Assembly (NCBI GenBank): GCA_010015675.1
Contig: ML976980.1
Coordinates: 271,178-286,503 of the forward strand
Length of the DNA: 15,326 nt
Reading direction: 5' to 3'
DNA from: Byssothecium circinans
Lineage: Eukaryota > Ascomycota > Dothideomycetes > Pleosporales > Massarinaceae
Part shown: in pieces, positions 10,431-15,326 of the stretch
How positions within the stretch are numbered: the first letter of the stretch is position 1
Layout of the letters: each line of letters begins with the position of its first letter
Notes under the pieces: generated by a model
What the model saw: only the letters and a program-made list of their open reading frames with translations
The model's database searches: none
Told to the model about the DNA's origin: nothing
Program-made: the position numbers and the translations under genes

Positions 10431-11513
10431 CTACCTCGACTCCGTCCCCACCACTCCACCCCCCACATACAAACTCCTGAACCTCCCAACCCTCCCACCC
10501 GCCTCCTCAAACTCCAAATCCCCACTATCATGAATCTCAATCTTCCGATCCACCTCAATGCCTGAATCCCTCGCAATGACATTAATAAGCCCAGGGATCG
10601 CCATGGTGTGCATCATGCGATCTCGGACAGACGCGCAGTCGGGCGAACAAAAGATGAAGTAGAGCTTCTCGTTGGAAAGGTGGCGGTAGAACGTGAAACT
10701 AGGGCGGTCGGTTGGGAGGCTGGAGGATACTTGGGAGGGAAGGCGGGATTTCAATGAGGCGTTCAGAGTGAGAATTTCTGTGGCGATGTTTAGGGACTGT
10801 GTGGTATTTGGGTTAGTGTTAGCGTCGGGTGTGAGGGTGGGACTGGGGAAGGCTTGCGAGTTGGACACAGGCTCCGGCGTTGTATAGGTGGTCGAGTGCT
10901 TCGAGAGCAGCATCGTCGATTTTGTTCTTCATGCGTCGGTCGCATAGTCTGCATTGATTCTTCTTGAAGCCGAGATCCTTGATATTGGTTTTATCGGAGT
11001 CATCGCCGTTACCGATCTCGCACGCGGCTCCCTCTTCACAGACTTTGTCGTTCCAGGACGATCCTTCGCCGTCTCTTTCATTCCATGATCGCGCATCCGT
11101 TATCTCTCCGATTTCTTTACAAATTATGGATGTAGAGAAACGTTGTTCACCAAGTCTTTGTATTAGATTGCTCCTGTTGTCGATGAGCAGCTTCTTAATG
11201 TCTGCGTTTGCTTGATACGGTGCATACGTGATGGCGACTAGAAAGTCGTTGCGGCGGAGAATTAGGTAGAGAGCATTCAGTGGGTCCAATACAGCTTCAA
11301 GCTGATTCAGGGCTCGTTGAAATGTATGCTGAGACTTGGCTGGGTATGTGACTGGTGGCAGAGGTTGAATAACGTTGTCGGACAGTGTCAATGGCAGTGC
11401 AAAAAGTGAAGAGTCCGTCTCGAAGGTCTCGAATGCTTCGAGTACAGCTCGCGAGAACTCTGTTATATGATAAGCGTAATTACTCTGTGGTGTTTGAAAG
11501 ACCACTCACCCAT
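10431..11513 (-). CDS. twf1: Twinfilin-like actin-binding protein
   Basis: Proposed exons 11513-11510, 11459-10858 and 10796-10431, giving 323 residues (twinfilins are about 330-350). Twinfilin has two ADF-homology domains and acts at cortical actin, sequestering monomers and capping filaments. Domain 1, about residues 3-150, contains DSSLFALPLT, ALYLILRR and ITYAP; domain 2, about 203-310, contains NIATEILTL, FTFYRH (236-241), FCSPDCASVRDRMMH and a GIEVDRKIEI strand. Intron 1 is GTGAGT...CAG (50 bp) and leaves only ATGG as coding exon 1. Intron 2 (61 bp) has a GC donor and joins VQL to SLNIAT exactly where the family aligns. Oddities: the linker carries an unusual Cys-containing segment (CRLCDRRMK), and the usual basic tail is replaced by a Gly-rich end over a C-rich DNA tract. 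Family call good, ends uncertain. Confidence 0.8.
10485..10500 (-). other. G-quadruplex motif on the coding strand
   Basis: Minus-strand GGGTGGGAGGGTTGGG: four triple-G runs with loops of 1, 1 and 2 bases, one of the most stable loop patterns. It lies in the 3' end of the twinfilin coding sequence, encoding the Gly/Arg-rich stretch after EEAG. Confidence 0.75.
10797..10857 (-). other. GC-AG intron of the twinfilin-like gene
   Basis: 61 bp beginning GCAAGC and ending CACACAG, with two CTAAC branch-like sequences (GCTAACACTAAC) about 20 bases before the acceptor. Without removal the frame ends 13 codons later. A GT donor would need the GT at 10869-10868, which loses the conserved VQL residues. 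The GC donor keeps the family alignment without a gap. Confidence 0.65.
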
Positions 11514-12403
11514 CGAATATTGTGCCTTGGTTCGGATGGGGTTCTTGGGACGAGAGAGGAGCTTGACCTTTAATACAAATTATTGCCTAAAGGGAATTGC
11601 TACGTCGGGCAACCGAACATCATATACACCGATTTGCAAGGTGTCAATACGCGTCAGCTCCATCGAAATACCCCCGACATCTTACAGTAAGCGAAGCAAA
11701 GCCCCAATGGTGGCATGTCCACGCGCTTGCCTGGAGGAATTGTGTGCGGAATTCCGCACTACTGCGGACTTCATCAACAACACGGAGGCTCGGACGCTTC
11801 AGGCAACAAGTTCCGTGAGATCTTGTAGCTTAATATAATACTGATCATATTGCAGCATTGCTCGGCTCTGGTGTGGTAGTAAGTGACGACTAGGTATCTA
11901 GTAGAGAGGTTGGTATAAACACTGAAGGTTGGAAGCCTGGCGAGAAGGGCAAAGCGACTTCGATTCAGCCTTGGAAACCTTTTCCACCACCGGCACGCAA
12001 TCTCGATGCCATCTTAACCCTACATACATCATATCACCTCAACGTGCCTGCTATAGACTGTCATTTATACAATGCACTATTTGGAGCACCACAATGTCAC
12101 ATGGCGACATCCTTAAGTACCTTATCGTTCATCTTTATTGCTGTCATAAGTAACTGATATAAGTAACGTGCCTGTACTGTCATAAGGCATAACAGAGATA
12201 GTTATGTGAACAGTTTCTAGACGTTTGAAAGCTAGCACAACGTAGATATAGGTTGTCACCTTCTCTTCGATTCTACTCTCGCTTCTTGGCAGGCGAGTGA
12301 ATGATTTCATGAGTAGTTAGTGTGGTACACTGAGCTCAAAAAATGGCCTTCCAAACTCATATGCATACCGTCTTATATCATAGGTGCTTGTCTAGGTGGA
12401 GGT
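11514..12403. other. Upstream region of twinfilin, no gene seen
   Basis: This should contain the promoter of the minus-strand twinfilin gene in its first few hundred bases. Open frames of 60-120 codons on either strand (for example 11467-11838 plus) have no recognisable content. Base composition becomes AT-richer to the right, towards the decayed element. Confidence 0.4.
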
Positions 12404-13079
12404 TCACAGGAAGTGCCGACGAGCTAGATACCCAAGAACGACTATCGAGATCCGCGCCAGCAAAACCCGCGACAGTTGTGTCTCTTCAAGGTTGCCGGAA
12501 ACGAACTCGTAGTTGATACGGTCATCTAAACCTTGCTCTACGAAGCTGTTTGTATAAAGCAAGCTTTCTCTCCTTATACTGGGCTTGTTTCTTGACCGGA
12601 ACGTCCATTTCAGTATCCGTATCTTATGAACGTTTATCATACCGAGAGAGAAGATTCTTCCTGGATGCAAAAGGCTTAATTCTGAATCGAAAGAGCGTGT
12701 CTTAGCGCACCTTAAGTCCAAGCAAGCGAGGTGAGCTTTTCTTGAACCAATTTCTCGATGTATTTTGAAATCCTCTGGCGCCGGTGGCGCCGCTAACTTG
12801 AGCTCTCTGAATGAACTAGCCCTGAGAAAGATCGGCAGCAGGTCCATAATCATATTGGTAAACAGAGGAGGCGTAGGATTCAATCGCTCATATACCATAT
12901 GCTCTAGTCTGTAGATACCAGCTGTTAGAGCGGTCTGTTTGAGTTGGAGATGGCTTATCAAACTTATAAAGTCCTTCTTGAGACCGTTCTAGCGACCCTT
13001 AGCATGCTCCTTCTTGAAACTTACATGGATATCCGGCTGATCGCCGTCCTAACAGACTAAACCTTGGAGATCCTAGAGA

Positions 13080-13104
13080 GGACTTGTTAACGAGCAGTGT
13101 CATA
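13080..13104 (+). repeat. Left terminal inverted repeat of the MITE
   Basis: Starts GGACTTGTTAACGAGCAG and ends GTCATA. Its reverse complement is found at 13196-13220 with three mismatches. Confidence 0.85.
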
Positions 13105-13195
13105 GAATTATCCAGCAGGGTGATAATTGGATTAGTGTATTAGGATTAGGGTGGGTAGGGTGAGGATTTGGAACATATAATTGGTTGGGGTTGAT

Positions 13196-13220
13196 TATGA
13201 CCCTGTTGGTTAACAAGTCC
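13196..13220 (-). repeat. Right terminal inverted repeat of the MITE
   Basis: Read on the minus strand it starts GGACTTGTTAACCAACAG and ends GTCATA, matching the left end at 22 of 25 positions. Confidence 0.85.
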
Positions 13221-13755
13221 CATCCTAAACTCGTATAGGTACAACTAAGGGTAACACGTTGAGAAAATTAGCAACCAACCTACGTTGTATTTCCACATGC
13301 ATATTCCTCTAAGTCTTGAACTAGAAGAAATACTGCATATAGACGTATTTGTCTAGGGTCAAGAACCTGAGAGTATTCTCCTCTGTTGGCAGATTGAGTT
13401 TCGCAATGAGGTCGTTAAGATGCTATTTGCTGTTACAAAAACCTTTTCTAACAATGGATAGCTAACTACATCTTTATACATACTGCACAAATCGAATCAA
13501 CATGGCCTTAAGGGATTTTCTTCTTGTATTCTCGTCTACTGTTGCACCCTGGTTTTTACGTAGATTATGACCTGGAACGTGTAAGCACTTTAGAGAACTT
13601 TATGACCGTAACCGCTGACGATGACGGGATGAGTAAATCTAATACTTAAACGTCCTTCATCGGAAACCTTACTCTTTTCAGTAGCTTTTAGAGGTCACCA
13701 AATCGATATTGCTGCGCCCTTTCCCAAGCGACTACGCTTTCCATTGGCCGAACAT

Positions 13756-14150
13756 TGATCTGTAAGGCACCTCGCGAGCTCGGACGGCTAGATGGACTTG
13801 ATCCGCTGGACATCACTTCATTTGCGACCGCGATACTCCGTACGCCGCTGCCGCTGTGTCGCCATCAAACGCGCCTCTGCCTCTCACCATCTCCACACTG
13901 AAGAAACTTAAAACAGGCGTGATGACAACACATTTATCTGTGACAACATTTCACCGTACCGCTGAACATCTTCATTTCTTAGGACTCGATACCGTAGGAC
14001 CCCTGTCGATCATGCTATTGGAGGCTCACGCTGTGCAGGAAACAGACCCCGTCGTTGCATCATACCAAGCTGGGCTTATCGGGCCTTAGATGGCGATCTC
14101 ACTAACCTTCTTTTGGTAGTGAGCGTGGGTGGCTTGCCCGCTTTGGGGTT
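13756..14150. other. Flank of the DUF3435-like relic, no assured gene
   Basis: The minus-strand frame of the relic stays nearly open upstream to about 13890 (one TGA near 13813), with an Ala run; it may belong to the same gene. On the plus strand a frame from about 13780 to 14089 is open for roughly 100 codons but has no ATG at its start and no recognised motif. Confidence 0.35.
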
Positions 14151-14590
14151 TTAGCGCCGAGTCTTGAATTCGCGGGTGGAGACGATTTCTGTATGGATAA
14201 GGATGGCACGGAGCTGTTGATGAATGTTTTGTTGGAATTGTTTGTAGATAAGGTTCAGGTCGACGGTTTGGAAAGATTGCAGCGAGATGAGATAGATGGC
14301 GATGAAGATTCTTTCCGTATAGGAAGGGAAAAATTGCGATGATTGGTGAATTTTGGATCAGAAATATGTTTCGGAGTTGAGGATCGCCTTGCGGAGCGAT
14401 TGACGAGAGGTGTTCATGGGGCTCAAGTGCTGGCATCGTGTCGCTTGTGAACTCTGGAGTCGTGTTTTGAAACGGCGCCGTCGAAGCGCCTTCGACGCAA
14501 TCAAGAGCCGCTGGCGAATTTCTTTGGCTGCCAGGAAGTGATTTCTTGGTGGTGTACCGCTCTGCACGCACAGGTGGCGCCTATGGTGTG
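14151..14590 (-). pseudogene. Coding-like minus-strand stretch with a frame change
   Basis: One frame reads protein-like from about 14590 (no ATG; a GTG at 14571) through PALEPHEHLSSIAPQGDPQL to about 14310, and a second frame, offset by one base, then reads ERIFIAIYLISLQSFQTVDL and on to QQLRAILIHTEIVSTREF, ending at TAA 14153-14151. The switch lies near a T5 run (about 14330-14334) with no GT donor close by, so a one-base indel is more likely than an intron. I recognise no family. The apparent start follows CACCATAG, which might be a splice acceptor. It could be a decayed gene or chance. Confidence 0.3.
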
Positions 14591-15326
14591 TAGGTGTCCT
14601 TTTGTACTCGGTACACTGTTGGCAGTAGCGATATATGCTGCTTATCGCGCCTCTCCTGTTCATGCAGTGGCAATACTTTCATCATCTCGAGGTGTGGCGG
14701 ATTTGGCCTCAATCAATAAGCTCCTAACCACGCGCTTACGTGTCCACCAGTCTCCGGTACGAATTAACGACCTACACCGAGCTAAATTTACCCGTGCGCA
14801 GGTGATCAACGATCAGCAGAGAGCACCACCGTCGTCTTCCAACTTCCAAGACGAATATAACACCTCGTTGGTCCCGGATCGCCTTCCCTCCGACTTGTTG
14901 TTCTTTTCTCGCTCCACGGTACCACACTCGCTTTCTTCCCTTCTTTCTAACCATCTAGGTATTCGTCCTCGGCGTGGACAGCCATTCGCTTTCTAGAGAT
15001 ACAGCCTCCTTTCCCGCTGTTGGCCGCGCAGCAGAAAAACAAGGGCACGGAACAAGCTCCGGAGACAGAAAAAGGCCGAGACGCTGGGTTGCAAATCACA
15101 CGGCATCTGCATTCGTCCAACGAACAAGCAGCCTGCAGTGCCTGCTATTCGGACGGCCGACGACTTGCCTCAGCGGGTGCTCGTTCATGCACGTCATGAC
15201 GAGAGGGGTACTCGCGCCACGCACTACCTCGCTTCGCTCGGTAGTGCTACTAGGCTCAACGCAACCACCACGCTCAACGCGCTTTTTGCCAAGCACATCT
15301 ATTTACACCTACTTTTCTACCTACCC
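14591..15326. other. Right-hand end, no assured gene
   Basis: Several frames are open because the DNA is GC-rich with few stops, including two that run off the window edge from about 14960. A branch-plus-acceptor sequence (TTTCTAACCATCTAG, ending 14958) would suit the start of an exon that continues past the window, but no donor partner was identified. A hairpin lies at 15221-15247 and GCTCAACGC occurs twice (15254, 15272). Confidence 0.35.
15221..15247. repeat. Short inverted repeat (hairpin)
   Basis: GCACTACC (15221-15228) and GGTAGTGC (15240-15247) are perfect complements around an 11-base loop TCGCTTCGCTC. It is not followed by a T run and there is no nearby gene end, so it is not called a terminator. 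Confidence 0.7.

Larger units (their letters stand above)
13076..13221. mobile_element. MITE-like insertion, 146 bp
   Basis: Terminal inverted repeats of 25 bp (13080-13104 and 13196-13220) match at 22 positions and share the outer core GGACTTGTTAAC. A 6 bp direct repeat ATCCTA flanks it (13070-13075 and 13222-13227), or a TA duplication inside that. Taking out the element plus one flank copy (152 bp) joins the two halves of the DUF3435-like relic in the same frame. The interior has no coding capacity and includes a telomere-like G-rich string (GGATTAGGGTGGGTAGGG). Size and structure fit a non-autonomous DNA transposon; superfamily not determined. Confidence 0.8.
12404..13755 (-). pseudogene. 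DUF3435/FluG-like (tyrosine-recombinase-related) gene relic, RIP-damaged
   Basis: One minus-strand frame can be followed from about 13755 to the stop at 12404, once the insertion at 13076-13221 is removed. Recognisable: LPTEENTLRFLTLDKYVYMQ (13399-13340), MHVE.QR..VANFLNVL (13302-13250), then after the insertion DGDQPDIHVSFKKEHAKG (13048-12995), MVYERLNPTPPLFTN (12901-12857), FLRASSFREL and a late IRRESLLYT with GLDDRINYEFVSGN. The order and spacing match, from memory, fungal DUF3435 proteins (HEG.RV..A.LLN, GEPEI...FKRE.CKG, HPLYER..PAPPLY.N, FL.ANAFRD, RRE.LLK). Such proteins are tyrosine-recombinase relatives, including Starship captains, though many are not captains. From 13602 onward every stop is TAG or TAA. 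The 5' end is uncertain; the C-terminal 185 codons (12961-12404) are open. Confidence 0.6.

Noticed and set aside
12404..12961. Independent 185-codon gene (F-box or leucine-rich protein)
   Set aside because: Its open frame begins at TTG, and the frame continues upstream as the DUF3435-like relic, so it is the C-terminal part of that pseudogene.
13135..13171. Interstitial telomere repeat (TTAGGATTAGGGTGGG)
   Set aside because: Only one true TTAGGG unit is present; the rest are imperfect and lie inside the MITE, so this is just a G-rich interior.
12404..13755. Reassignment of TAG/TAA to glutamine as an explanation for the stop-laden frame
   Set aside because: The kinase, transporter and twinfilin genes in the same window end at TAG with no homology beyond it, and RIP explains the pattern simply.
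13856..14089. 77-codon plus-strand frame
   Set aside because: GTG start, no known motif; its left end overlaps the possible upstream part of the minus-strand relic.
15221..15247. Bacterial-type terminator
   Set aside because: The hairpin has no U tract and the DNA is fungal; it is reported only as an inverted repeat.

Overview
The window looks like nuclear DNA of a filamentous ascomycete (Pezizomycotina; a Dothideomycete such as a Pleosporales species is my best guess). The reasons are short 50-85 bp introns with GT..AG ends and CTAAC-like branch sites, protein families typical of moulds, and dead genes whose stop codons are mostly TAG/TAA at positions that would be CAG/CAA, the mark of repeat-induced point mutation (RIP, C to T at CpA). 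The species cannot be named from sequence alone.

Layout. 1-306 is an AT-rich leader with small repeats. 307-2441 (+) is an intact two-exon Ser/Thr kinase of the yeast Prr1/Prr2 type. 2442-4123 has no convincing gene: a pyrimidine-rich stretch, a G-quadruplex motif, a (ATC)22 microsatellite and three TATA boxes. A 57-residue ORF (4124-4297) and a coding-like stretch with an in-frame stop (4651-5100) follow. 5318-7018 (-) holds two broken Gfo/Idh/MocA oxidoreductase genes in tandem; the downstream one lacks its Rossmann half. A 1.4 kb divergent spacer then leads to an intact three-exon sugar-porter MFS transporter at 8465-10161 (+). Convergent to it is a three-exon twinfilin-like actin-binding protein at 10431-11513 (-), whose second intron appears to be GC-AG.

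11514-15326 is mostly decayed. On the minus strand, about 13755-12404 is a relic of a fungal DUF3435/FluG-like (tyrosine-recombinase-related) gene. It carries a series of Gln-to-stop changes and is split by a 146 bp MITE-like element with 25 bp terminal inverted repeats and a 6 bp target duplication. Removing the element plus one duplication copy restores the reading frame, so the insertion is readable directly from the sequence. Another coding-like minus-strand stretch that changes frame lies at 14151-14590.

How the parts fit: the transporter and the two oxidoreductase relics share one intergenic region and may be what is left of a small sugar-use cluster in which the enzymes died and the transporter survived. 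The kinase and twinfilin look like ordinary cellular genes bordering repeat-rich, RIP-affected accessory DNA.
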